From contig JBQDYD010000002.1 in assembly GCA_051967755.1 (NCBI GenBank), forward strand, positions 248,001 to 312,000: 64,000 nucleotides of DNA. The letters run 5' to 3'. The DNA is from UBA1672 sp051967755 (GTDB lineage Bacteria > Pseudomonadota > Alphaproteobacteria > Micavibrionales > Micavibrionaceae). Shown one piece after another: positions 51,953 to 60,033 of the stretch. Position 1 is the stretch's first letter, and the number at the start of each line of letters is the position of its first letter. Both the position numbers and the translations under genes were made by a program. The notes below the pieces were generated by a model. The model saw nothing but the letters and a program-made list of their open reading frames with translations, was not told the origin of the DNA and did no database searches.

Positions 51953-52891
51953 CTATTGTCGGCTCTGTGCAAACATCCACTTCCACATTTTATTTGAATA
52001 TAGGCTTTTATAGGAGCAAGTATGGGGCATGGAGTCGTAGGCTTGGAATATAGTTTTGCCGCCGCTTTTATTGATTTGGTTAGAAAGACTTTGTGCAATA
52101 AAACTTGAAAACACGCCATTCTTTTTCCCGTTTAACATTAGGATTGGTGTCTTTGTTAATTTGTTTTGGGTTTGAGTGTCCCATGCGCTGTTTATAATAA
52201 CGGCCGATGCAAATTTTTGTGGCCTTGCTTCGATCAGGCTAAATGCGGTTGCGCCGCCATAACCGCACCCGATCAGATATATTTGGTTTTTGTCGATGGG
52301 CAGTTCTGATTCCAAATCATCCAACAGGGCAAGTATGGGTTTGGTGACCAAGGCAGAATCTTCGCGCAGTTTTTTATAATCGACTGTATCTCGTTCTTCT
52401 TGATAGCGTTCATGCGCAAATTTCAAATCAGGAAGGTTGTTATAGTCTTTTGATAGTGCGCCGCGAAATTGGTTTCTAAGGTCAGGCACGATTGAAAAGG
52501 CGGGAAAGTGGTACGCCATTTGGTCTTGTGTGATGTATTCTGCGCTAAAGGCTGTGTCGTTATTATCGCGCAGATGTATGATGACAGGAAATTTAATTCC
52601 CTTCGGCCATGGTTTTTGCGGGGAATGGATCAGGTAATTGAGGCTGTTTTGGATTTTGGTCTTTTTATCCGTCTTTAGGTGGCGCTTCTCTTCAAAGCGC
52701 TCCGGAGAGAGTATAAGCGCCTTTGCCGGTTCTTTCGATGCTTGGATGCTTCGTTCCGGCATGCTGGGCGCACTTGTCAGAGGGGTTTGATCTTCAGTTT
52801 TTAGGTTCGGTGGCGAAACAATCAGGCCGATCACCAAGACAAAAAGCGCCAGTCCGCAAATAATAACAATTTGTACCCGCGTCAGCTTCAT
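51953..52891 (-). CDS. Alpha/beta-hydrolase-like protein without the nucleophile Ser
   Basis: A 312-residue protein with an N-terminal membrane anchor (about 5-25), a Pro/Ser-rich linker and an alpha/beta-hydrolase-like domain (about 85-312) of the esterase/PHB-depolymerase kind. Landmarks are KFPVIIHLRDNN, IYLIGCGYGGATAFSLIEA and SAVIINSAW. The nucleophile elbow GxSxG reads GCGYGG (208-213), with Gly210 where Ser is expected. A closing MPHTC may hold the catalytic His. It may be a non-catalytic binding protein. It lies next to the phasin gene, convergent with it; a link to PHA is only a guess. Confidence 0.6.
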   Translation of the reverse strand: MKLTRVQIVIICGLALFVLVIGLIVSPPNLKTEDQTPLTSAPSMPERSIQASKEPAKALILSPERFEEKRHLKTDKKTKIQNSLNYLIHSPQKPWPKGIKFPVIIHLRDNNDTAFSAEYITQDQMAYHFPAFSIVPDLRNQFRGALSKDYNNLPDLKFAHERYQEERDTVDYKKLREDSALVTKPILALLDDLESELPIDKNQIYLIGCGYGGATAFSLIEARPQKFASAVIINSAWDTQTQNKLTKTPILMLNGKKNGVFSSFIAQSLSNQINKSGGKTIFQAYDSMPHTCSYKSLYSNKMWKWMFAQSRQ

Positions 52892-52945
52892 AAGGTGTGC
52901 TTTCTGATAATCTGTGCGTTTGGATGTAATCTTTATAAAGCAATT

Positions 52946-53857
52946 TTACGGGTTTGTTAATGGTGCGCGTTTTGTTCGGTTTTCTTCTACCATGTTTACG
53001 GCAAAATCAATGATACGCCCTGCAACATTTGTTCCTGATGTGCTTTCCAGTCCGGTAAATCCCGGGGCTACGTTAATTTCAATCACAAGAGGGCCCTTGT
53101 TCGATCTGATGATGTCCACGCCAGCGATGTTTATTTTGATTGCTTGTGCGGCTTTCAGGGCGATATCCTTCTCTTCATCCGTCAGGACGACACTATGTGT
53201 GTCACCACCTAGTGCAACATTTGCGCGGAAGTCTCCGTCTTGTGATTGGCGCTGCATTGATGCAACAATCTCTCCGCCAACGACAAATGCGCGAATATCT
53301 GTGCCTGCGGATTCTTCGATGAACTTTTGAACAATCAAAGGTACGGATAGTTGGCTGAATGTTTTGAGTAAGTTAACCGCATGTTTCATATCATCCGCAA
53401 GGAAAACGCCCACGCCTTCCGTGCCTTCGACCAGTTTGATGATCAACGGAACGCCGCCAACTGTATTAATGATGTTGTCAAAATCTTCGGTTGAATGTGC
53501 GAAACCGGTCGATGGGAAGGGGACCTTTTCACGTAGCAACCTCTGAACACATCTCAGTTTATCACGGCCTAACTGTATGGCGCGCGGGCGATCTGTTGTC
53601 AGGATGTGCATGGCCTCAAATTGCTTTAGGATTGTAAGGCCATACTCTGTTTGATCCGTATCAATACGGGGGATGATGATATCGAAGTCATTAGAAATGG
53701 ACACGCCGTCATAATAAACTTCAGGCTCATTCATACATACACTCAGGCTACATCTTTTGAGGTCTAGCAGTTTAACATCGTGACCTTTGTCCTCCCCAGC
53801 TTGCTTAAGGCGGTTGTCTTCGTGCTCATTGCCGGATGTTAAAATACCTATTCTCAT
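52946..53857 (-). CDS. RimK-type ATP-grasp glutamate ligase, copy 2
   Basis: A 303-residue ATP-grasp ligase of the RimK family. It shows MRIGILTSGNEHEDNRL, IIPRIDTDQTEYGLTIL, LGRDKLRCVQRLL, PLIIKLVEGTEGVGVFLA (ATP site), DIRAFVVGGEIVASMQR and the metal/ATP-binding GPLVIEINVAPGFTGLE. RimK in E. coli adds Glu residues to the C-terminus of ribosomal protein S6. Its C-terminal region resembles canonical RimK more than the copy upstream does. The two paralogues are tandem, 95 bases apart. rpsF is not in the window, so the target is open. Confidence 0.9.
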   Translation of the reverse strand: MRIGILTSGNEHEDNRLKQAGEDKGHDVKLLDLKRCSLSVCMNEPEVYYDGVSISNDFDIIIPRIDTDQTEYGLTILKQFEAMHILTTDRPRAIQLGRDKLRCVQRLLREKVPFPSTGFAHSTEDFDNIINTVGGVPLIIKLVEGTEGVGVFLADDMKHAVNLLKTFSQLSVPLIVQKFIEESAGTDIRAFVVGGEIVASMQRQSQDGDFRANVALGGDTHSVVLTDEEKDIALKAAQAIKINIAGVDIIRSNKGPLVIEINVAPGFTGLESTSGTNVAGRIIDFAVNMVEENRTKRAPLTNP

Positions 53858-53952
53858 GTCGTTTACCTTCTAAAGTAAAAGAGTGCTTCGTAATCGAAAT
53901 CCCTATGTGTTGATAATGTGCCTTGCGTGCGTATGCATCGCCAGACTGGCTT

Positions 53953-54882
53953 TTAGACCGCTTCTTTCAGAATGCCAAGCGAGCCATCATGCTGCTTTTT
54001 TAGCTTTTGCTGAATGGCATAGTCAATGATTTTACCTGCCACGTCAACGCCTGAAATGTCCTCAAGTCCCCATTTGCCGCCAAAGTTCGGCGAGGTGTTG
54101 ATTTCTATCACAAGAGGCCCTTTTTTCGATCTGATCAGATCCACACCGGCAACATTAATGCCGATGGCCTGAACGGCCTTCATGGTGATTTCTTTTTCAA
54201 GATCGGTGAGCTCAACAGTTTGACTCTCTCCGCCAAGAGCGATATTTGCACGGAAGTCACCATCTTTAGATATGCGTTGCATTGTTGCGACAATTTCGTC
54301 ACCAACAACGAAGGCGCGAATATCTTTACCTGATGATTCTTCGATAAATTCTTGAACCAATAACGGTGTTGAAAGCTGGCTGAATGTTTTTAGTAGGTTT
54401 ACGGCGTGTTTCATATTGTCTGCGAGGAATACGCCAACGCCTTCTGTGCCTTCAACCAATTTGATGATCAGCGGAACGCCGCCAACTGTTTTAATAATAT
54501 TGTCAAAGTCTTCGGTTGAATGCGCGAACCCGGTCGACGGGAAGGGCACGTTTTGACGGAGCAACCTTTGAACGCATCTTAGCTTATCACGTCCAAGCTC
54601 CAGCGCGCGTGCTTTGTCGGTCGTAAAGATGTGCATGGACTGGAACTGTCGCAAAATGGTAAAGCCATATTCAGTGTGCGGCGTATCAATGCGAGGGATA
54701 ATAAGATCGATTTCCTGCGCAATCGGTTCCCCCTCATAGTAAACTTCGGGGAAGTCAGGGCATACACCGACACTACATTTTAATAGATGTAGTAAGCGTG
54801 CCTCATGACCGCGTTCTTTTGCTGCTTCTAGTAGGCGATTGTCTTCTTCTTCATTGCCTGATGTAAGAATACCGATTCTCAT
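53953..54882 (-). CDS. RimK-type ATP-grasp glutamate ligase, copy 1
   Basis: A 309-residue RimK-family ligase, first of a tandem pair. Motifs match those of its paralogue: MRIGILTSGNEEEDNRL, IIPRIDTPHTEYGFTIL, LVEGTEGVGVFLA, DIRAFVVGDEIVATMQR. The end differs: GPLVIEINTSPNFGGKWGLE has an insertion after the metal-binding Glu-x-Asn. The central 60-odd residues are nearly identical in both copies and the rest differs more. The ATG at 54882, with AAAGGG just before it, is the true start; an upstream TTG at 54888 is not. It is divergent from the amidotransferase gene. Confidence 0.9.
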   Translation of the reverse strand: MRIGILTSGNEEEDNRLLEAAKERGHEARLLHLLKCSVGVCPDFPEVYYEGEPIAQEIDLIIPRIDTPHTEYGFTILRQFQSMHIFTTDKARALELGRDKLRCVQRLLRQNVPFPSTGFAHSTEDFDNIIKTVGGVPLIIKLVEGTEGVGVFLADNMKHAVNLLKTFSQLSTPLLVQEFIEESSGKDIRAFVVGDEIVATMQRISKDGDFRANIALGGESQTVELTDLEKEITMKAVQAIGINVAGVDLIRSKKGPLVIEINTSPNFGGKWGLEDISGVDVAGKIIDYAIQQKLKKQHDGSLGILKEAV

Positions 54883-54996
54883 AATCAACCCTTTCCGTGT
54901 TTATTTTACATAATTATATTCAGTTTGTTGAAAGCGGGCCCTAATCTTATTATTACTAAGTGAGGGTGGAACTAGCTGTTTCCGCCGATTTCCTGA

Positions 54997-55010
54997 AATT
55001 TGCGCAAATT
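54997..55010. promoter_or_regulatory. 14-base perfect palindrome between rimK and the amidotransferase gene
   Basis: AATTTGCGCAAATT is a perfect palindrome without spacer, in the 282-base gap between divergent genes. A TGC-rich segment (GTGCAAATACAGTGCAC) follows about 35 bases later. It is placed to act on both promoters. No known regulator can be assigned by eye. The gap otherwise holds no gene that I can see. Confidence 0.4.
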
Positions 55011-55164
55011 ATACTTATTTTATGGCTTGAGTGCAAATACAGTGCACAGATTTATGTTTGTAATTGATGTTTTTACTTGTGTAAGGGTGAGTTTTTTGTA
55101 AGCTTTATAGTGCTTTACAGCAAATTCTAATCTTTTTTATTTTTTTTATTGAGAGTAACTACTT

Positions 55165-56007
55165 ATGTGCCGCTGGATCGCCTATTCTGGGCAACCGATT
55201 TTTATTGAACAATTAATTACGCTTCCTGCCCATTCTCTTGTTGAGCAGAGTTTTAACACAGAAATGAACTTTCGCTCTGACGGCAGTTTAATGTCTACAA
55301 ACGGCGATGGGTTTGGGATTGGATGGTATGCTGAAAAGCCTGAGCCGGGGTTGTATAAAGACCCAAGGCCTGCGTGGAGTAATCAAAACTTACGCGAATT
55401 ATGTAAGCAGATTCGCTCTCGAATTTTCTTTGCGCATGTGCGCGCCACCACAACCGGGGCGGTGCAACAGAGTAATTGTCATCCGTTTAAACATAAAAAT
55501 TGGCTGTTTCAACATAATGGCGATGTGTCAGAGTTTAAAAAAATACGCCGTGATTTACAGATGGATATCGCGCCCGAACTTTATCCTGATTTGCGGGGAA
55601 CAACAGATAGTGAGACGTTTTTCTTCTTGGCTTTAACATACGGTTTACAGGAAAACCCGAAAGAGGGATTGCGTAAAATGGTGGAGCGCGTGGAAAAAGC
55701 GTTGGTTGATAACGGTATGCGTGACGGTAGGTTAAATCTGTCTTGTGCCATTAGTGACGGTCAAAAAGTTCATACTTTGCGTTACGCGAAAAACGCGAAG
55801 AGCAAAACGCAGTTTTATTCCGCAGAGTCAGGGTGGATTGATGGGGTTGATTGCCCGGTAGAAGGGGCAAGTTATTTCCCTGAGGAGAATATTGTCGCCG
55901 TGTCAGAGCCCTTGGATGATTACGATAATAAGTGGAATGAAATTCCTGACAATTCCTTTGCGACAATCTTTCAAAGTGATGTCACCATAGAAACGTTTAT
56001 GGAATAG
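55165..56007 (+). CDS. Class II glutamine amidotransferase
   Basis: A 280-residue Ntn-type glutaminase domain without a synthase domain, of the YafJ/EgtC-like kind. The nucleophile Cys2 opens MCRWIAYSGQP. NGDGFGIGWYAEKPE, FAHVRATTTGAVQQSNCHPF and WLFQHNGDVSEF follow, carrying the substrate-binding and oxyanion residues. It supplies ammonia or hydrolyses a gamma-glutamyl bond; the substrate is unknown. It is divergent from two RimK-type ligases, which make gamma/alpha-glutamyl bonds, an interesting but unproven association. Start site GAGAGT precedes the ATG. Confidence 0.88.
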   Translation: MCRWIAYSGQPIFIEQLITLPAHSLVEQSFNTEMNFRSDGSLMSTNGDGFGIGWYAEKPEPGLYKDPRPAWSNQNLRELCKQIRSRIFFAHVRATTTGAVQQSNCHPFKHKNWLFQHNGDVSEFKKIRRDLQMDIAPELYPDLRGTTDSETFFFLALTYGLQENPKEGLRKMVERVEKALVDNGMRDGRLNLSCAISDGQKVHTLRYAKNAKSKTQFYSAESGWIDGVDCPVEGASYFPEENIVAVSEPLDDYDNKWNEIPDNSFATIFQSDVTIETFME

Positions 56008-56065
56008 TATAATCCAGCCTTTAATAGCATTTGCCTAAGAGGAATCCTTTGACTATAACAGGGAT

Positions 56066-56734
56066 ATGACTGGATTATACGAACAAGCCGTTCACGATAT
56101 TATTGCCGCAGGAAAGCGGTTGGACGCACTGCAGCTTGCGCCCGCGACCAGCGGAAATTATTCTGTGCGTACGGGTGATAATGAAATGGCAATCACTGTT
56201 TCAGGATATCACAAGGGGCACTTGAAACCAGAATGCGTCATGCGTGCTGATTTGCAGGGCAATCCGCTGGAAGATAAAAAGCCGTCGGCAGAGACGTTAT
56301 TGCATTGTGTGATCTATGATTTACACCCCGAAGTAAACGCAATTTTGCATACACATTCGGTGCCGAATACTGTTTTAACAAGGCCTTTAAAAGATGGTGA
56401 TGTCTTCCGTCTTGAGCAGTATGAAATGCTGAAGGCGTATCCCGGGGTCGAGACGCACGATATTGCCGTTGATTTACCCGTGTTTGAAAACACTCAAGAT
56501 ATCTCAGAGCTATCTGATCGCGTTATGCCTGTTTTAAAATCCGCGCCGCAAACACCTGTCTTTATGATTAGGTGCCATGGTATTTATGGTTGGGGCAAGG
56601 ATATGAATGAAGCTTTGCGCGTAATAGAAGCAACAGAAATGCTGCTTTCATGTGAGATGCATGCTAGACTTATAAATATACAGGAAGGAAAAAAGGATGA
56701 GCCGATTAACGCTATACCCGGACACGCAGCCTGA
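56066..56734 (+). CDS. mtnB: Methylthioribulose-1-phosphate dehydratase
   Basis: MtnB dehydrates 5-methylthioribulose 1-phosphate in methionine salvage. The 222-residue class II aldolase-fold protein has ATSGNYSVR near residue 27, the zinc ligands ILHTHSVPNTVL and RCHGIYGWG, and a central EMLKAYPGVETHD. It is the first gene of mtnBDCA and overlaps mtnD by 38 bases, with the mtnD ribosome site (AAGGAAAAAAGG) inside its coding end. The operon gives the steps from MtnA product to keto-methylthiobutyrate. Confidence 0.94.
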   Translation: MTGLYEQAVHDIIAAGKRLDALQLAPATSGNYSVRTGDNEMAITVSGYHKGHLKPECVMRADLQGNPLEDKKPSAETLLHCVIYDLHPEVNAILHTHSVPNTVLTRPLKDGDVFRLEQYEMLKAYPGVETHDIAVDLPVFENTQDISELSDRVMPVLKSAPQTPVFMIRCHGIYGWGKDMNEALRVIEATEMLLSCEMHARLINIQEGKKDEPINAIPGHAA

Positions 56735-57260
56735 TAACATTATTTTGGATACAACAGATGGTTCTGTTATCGCGGAAGAACTGAATAAAATTAATGTTCG
56801 TTTTGAGCGATGGGAAACCCAAGAGCCGCTTCCCGAAGATGCGGATGATGAGGCAGTAATGCGTGCCTATGCAGATGATATTGACCGTTTGAAAACAGAA
56901 AACGGCTATCAGTCTGTTGATGTAATTCGTTTGGCTTCTGATCATCCGCAAAAGGATGAGCTTCGTAATAAATTCCTAAGTGAGCATACACACAGCGAAG
57001 ATGAGGTGCGCTTCTTTGTTGAGGGCGCGGGGATCTTTTACTTACGCGTGGATGGCAAAGTTTACATGACATTATGTGAACGCGGCGATTTGATGAGCGT
57101 GCCGACAGGAACCAAGCATTGGTTCGATATGGGGCCTGAGCCTCATTTAACATGTATTCGCATGTTTACATCCAAGGAAGGCTGGGTTGCTGATTTCACA
57201 GGTGATGAAATTGCCGAAGCATTTCCAAAGTTTGATAACAATCAAGAAGAGGCCGCTTAG
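56697..57260 (+). CDS. mtnD: Acireductone dioxygenase
   Basis: MtnD converts acireductone and O2 to 4-methylthio-2-oxobutyrate and formate (iron form) or off-pathway products (nickel form). The 187-residue cupin has the metal set HTHSEDEVRFF (two His and Glu) and GTKHWFDMG (third His). It overlaps mtnB by 38 bases in a different frame and ends 3 bases before mtnC, so the three are coupled. Which metal is bound cannot be read from sequence. Confidence 0.95.
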   Translation: MSRLTLYPDTQPDNIILDTTDGSVIAEELNKINVRFERWETQEPLPEDADDEAVMRAYADDIDRLKTENGYQSVDVIRLASDHPQKDELRNKFLSEHTHSEDEVRFFVEGAGIFYLRVDGKVYMTLCERGDLMSVPTGTKHWFDMGPEPHLTCIRMFTSKEGWVADFTGDEIAEAFPKFDNNQEEAA

Positions 57261-57263
57261 TCG

Positions 57264-57959
57264 ATGTCAGATAATATCAGAGCGATCGTAACAGATATTG
57301 AGGGGACAACATCCTCATTGTCTTTCGTGAAAGATTCGTTGTTTCCTTACGCATATAATAATCTTCCTGATTATGTGTGGGATAACGATGCCGAGATTGC
57401 CGATCTTTTAGATGCTGTGCGCGAAGAGGAGCGCAACCCGGAGCTTAACCTGGAAGAGGTGATTGAGGTTATGCTGCGTTATATTGATGAAGATCAAAAG
57501 ATCACGCCCCTGAAAACTTTGCAGGGTATGATTTGGGAAGAAGGTTATAAGAGCGGTGAGTTGGTTGGGCATATATATGATGATGCCTTGCACGGTCTGA
57601 AACGTTGGAAAGATCAGGGGATTGACCTGTATGTTTATTCATCAGGGTCTGTGCCTGCGCAAAAACTGTTGTTCGGTCACACAAAAGAAGGGGACTTAAC
57701 GCCGCTTTTCTCAGGGTATTACGACACGAATATAGGCGGTAAGAAGGTTCCTGAAAGTTACGAAAAAATCGCGCAGGATATAAGTGTACCGGCCAGTGAG
57801 ATTTTGTTCTTGTCCGATAGTATTGAGGAAATTACAGCTGCCTCTAGCGCAGGGTTTAATGTGATTATTTTGGATCGTGAAAGGGCGATGCCGGATTCCT
57901 ATGGTCATAAAGTTTGTGCAGATTTCGATGACATCCTTCCCGAAGTCGTAGACGCATAA
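57264..57959 (+). CDS. mtnC: Enolase-phosphatase E1
   Basis: MtnC enolises and then dephosphorylates 2,3-diketo-5-methylthiopentyl 1-phosphate to acireductone. The 231-residue HAD-type protein starts IVTDIEGTTSSLSFVKDSLFPYA (DxE nucleophile motif), with YSSGSVPAQKLLFGHT and the C-terminal ILFLSDSIEEITAASSAGF completing the HAD motifs. It sits between mtnD (3-base gap) and mtnA (15-base gap) in order of the pathway. Confidence 0.94.
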   Translation: MSDNIRAIVTDIEGTTSSLSFVKDSLFPYAYNNLPDYVWDNDAEIADLLDAVREEERNPELNLEEVIEVMLRYIDEDQKITPLKTLQGMIWEEGYKSGELVGHIYDDALHGLKRWKDQGIDLYVYSSGSVPAQKLLFGHTKEGDLTPLFSGYYDTNIGGKKVPESYEKIAQDISVPASEILFLSDSIEEITAASSAGFNVIILDRERAMPDSYGHKVCADFDDILPEVVDA

Positions 57960-57974
57960 ATACGGAGATATTTT

Positions 57975-59066
57975 ATGAAAATTGATGGTGTGCATTATCG
58001 TTCAATCGCGGTAAATGAAGACGGTTGGTCTGTTCGGATATTTGATCAACGCCAACTTCCTTGGAAATTAGAGCATGTAAAGCTGACGGAAATGGAGCAA
58101 GCGGCGCGTGCGATTAGTGAAATGTGGACGCGCGGAGCGCCTTTACTTGCTGCGACCGGTGTTTACGGTTTGTGTCTTGCGCTTCGTAAGGATGCGTCGG
58201 ATGAAAATCTTGAGGCCGCTTATAAGACACTGCTTGCAACGCGGCCGACGGCCGTTAATTTGCGCTGGGCTTTGGATGAGATGGTCTCTGCGGTAAAACC
58301 TTATCAGGGCGAGGATCGCGTTTCTGCCGCATATAAGCGCGCGCAGGAAATTTGTGATGAGGATGTCGAAATTAACCGTAATATTGGCCTGAATGGCTTA
58401 CCGCTGTTGCGTAAGATGGCAGAGGCGAAAAACGGCGCGCCGCTTAATATTTTGACGCATTGTAATGCTGGGTGGCTTGCGACTGTTGATTACGGCACGA
58501 TCAGCTCGCCTATATATATGGCTCATGATGAGGGCATAAATGTGCATGTATGGGTCGATGAAACACGGCCGCGTAATCAGGGGGCGCTGTTAACGGCCTA
58601 TGAATTACAACAGCACGGCGTGCCGCACACCGTTATCGCCGATAATGCGGGCGGACATTTAATGCAAAAAGGGCAAGTTGATCTTTGTCTGGTCGGAACA
58701 GACCGCGTTACACGTAACGGGGATGTTTGTAATAAAATCGGCACGTATCTGAAGGCTTTGGCGGCGAAAGATAATAATGTGCCTTTTTACATTGCGCTGC
58801 CTTACCCGACTATTGATTATACAATGGAAAGCGGCGACCTGATCCCGATTGAGGAGCGATCCGCCCGTGAAGTCACCCATATGACGGGTATGAATGAACA
58901 AGGCGGCGTGGAAGATTTCCAAATTACGCTCTCAGAAGGGGCGAATCCTGCCTTTGATATTACGCCTGCGCGCTTGGTTACCGGATATATCACAGAACGC
59001 GGAATACTTGAGAAGGTATGCGATGGGGATAGTGATGAGCCTGTTTTCATGCGTGATGCGGCGTGA
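57975..59066 (+). CDS. mtnA: Methylthioribose-1-phosphate isomerase
   Basis: MtnA isomerises 5-methylthioribose 1-phosphate to the ribulose form, the step before MtnB. The 363-residue protein has RGAPLLAATGVYGLCLAL, ILTHCNAGWLATVDYGT with the active-site Cys, VDETRPRNQGALLTAYEL, LVGTDRVTRNGDVCNKIGTY with the catalytic Asp, and FYIALPYPTID. A GGAGAT site precedes the ATG. It is last in mtnBDCA. MtnK or MtnP, which feed the pathway, are not in the window. Confidence 0.95.
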   Translation: MKIDGVHYRSIAVNEDGWSVRIFDQRQLPWKLEHVKLTEMEQAARAISEMWTRGAPLLAATGVYGLCLALRKDASDENLEAAYKTLLATRPTAVNLRWALDEMVSAVKPYQGEDRVSAAYKRAQEICDEDVEINRNIGLNGLPLLRKMAEAKNGAPLNILTHCNAGWLATVDYGTISSPIYMAHDEGINVHVWVDETRPRNQGALLTAYELQQHGVPHTVIADNAGGHLMQKGQVDLCLVGTDRVTRNGDVCNKIGTYLKALAAKDNNVPFYIALPYPTIDYTMESGDLIPIEERSAREVTHMTGMNEQGGVEDFQITLSEGANPAFDITPARLVTGYITERGILEKVCDGDSDEPVFMRDAA

Positions 59067-59123
59067 AAAAGGCTTTTGACGTAATTTGTTTGCGTTTATA
59101 CATGTATATTGTGTAGAATGATG

Positions 59124-59139
59124 TTAACTAATAATTAAC
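59124..59139 (+). promoter_or_regulatory. CtrA-type box TTAA-N7-TTAAC
   Basis: TTAA (59124-59127), seven bases and TTAAC (59135-59139) give a full match to the alphaproteobacterial CtrA consensus TTAA-N7-TTAAC. It lies 16 bases before the start of the next gene and just after a possible -10 (TAGAAT, 59114-59119), so it could repress or activate depending on the true promoter. It is the only full match noticed in a non-coding part of this window. Confidence 0.5.
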
Positions 59140-59155
59140 CAGGTGGTATTGAAAT

Positions 59156-59899
59156 ATGGTTGCGCAACCTCCTTTTGAGGATAACAATCCTAATGATTTA
59201 AACTCTGAAGCAGAACGTGAGCAGTATTTTGCAGATGTTCTGATTAATCCTGACTTTGAAAAATATGATGCGGATATCATTTCTTTAAAGCTGGGTGATA
59301 CCGGCAATGAAGATGCTTTGGCAGATTTGAAAGAGCGTGCTGATGTATCAAGCGGTGAGCTTGGTTTGATGCATGCCATTGAGCGTGATGTTGATCAATC
59401 CATGTTACGTTTTCAAGGTAGCCGCAGTCAGAATTTGAGTGAAGGTGCGCAAATGGTTCATGAGGCCATGGAGGCAGGTGATTTCCCGCCACCGTCTGAT
59501 ACAAATCAAGTGATTCAAGCCGTTTACGGATTTATGATGTTTGCCGGCATTCCTGAGGCGCAATTGGCTGCAGGTATGGGGGCTGATGCAAAAGAGGGTG
59601 ATCTTGAGATGGCGGAGCGCTCTAATCAGGCAGAAGATAACGTTGCGCTCATTGCGTTGTATGAGATAGCAGATAAAGCCAAATTAGGCGATGAGATGGC
59701 TGAATATTTACAACAGGCACACGCCGCGCACATTAATGATATGGCTGCTTCCGGTATAAGGGACTTACCGCAAGTTGTTGGTACTGAACCGGATCCGGAA
59801 GAGAATACACCACAAGTTGCTATGGAATTGAACGTAGATAATACGTTAAACAATCCGATGAACATGAATGTTAATCAAGCGCCTAGTGGTCCGGCATAA
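59156..59899 (+). CDS. Hypothetical acidic protein behind a CtrA-type box
   Basis: A 247-residue, strongly acidic, mostly helical soluble protein with an Asn/Pro-rich disordered tail (about 205-247). No family is recognised and no membrane or signal sequence is present. An AGGTGG ribosome site lies before the ATG. It is a single-gene unit: a CtrA-type box precedes it and a strong terminator follows. This isolation and the box suggest cell-cycle or developmental regulation, which is inference. Confidence 0.65.
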   Translation: MVAQPPFEDNNPNDLNSEAEREQYFADVLINPDFEKYDADIISLKLGDTGNEDALADLKERADVSSGELGLMHAIERDVDQSMLRFQGSRSQNLSEGAQMVHEAMEAGDFPPPSDTNQVIQAVYGFMMFAGIPEAQLAAGMGADAKEGDLEMAERSNQAEDNVALIALYEIADKAKLGDEMAEYLQQAHAAHINDMAASGIRDLPQVVGTEPDPEENTPQVAMELNVDNTLNNPMNMNVNQAPSGPA

Positions 59900-59927
59900 A
59901 GTTTCTTTACAAGACTGTATCTAACTT

Positions 59928-59963
59928 AAGCCTGCTGAGTTTTAGCAGGCTTAGTTTTTTTTT
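59928..59963 (+). terminator. Rho-independent terminator
   Basis: AAGCCTGCT (59928-59936) pairs perfectly with AGCAGGCTT (59944-59952) around a 7-base loop, followed after two bases by a run of nine T. It ends the single-gene transcript of the acidic hypothetical protein on the plus strand. Confidence 0.9.
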
Positions 59964-60033
59964 GTATAAAACGAATGTTTCTTCTTTCTTTCACGTATTA
60001 TTCAATAAGATAAGAATGGGAGAGGGAAATATA

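Noticed and set aside
53858..53952. Small precursor-peptide gene between the RimK copies, as in graspetide clusters
   Set aside because: The 95 bases hold no start with a ribosome site and no repeated Thr/Asp/Glu core; both ligases also match canonical RimK throughout.
59962..60033. N-terminal extension of the DUF1800 gene from a TTG
   Set aside because: The TTG lies in the T-run of the preceding terminator and the added residues do not look like a signal peptide or the family start.
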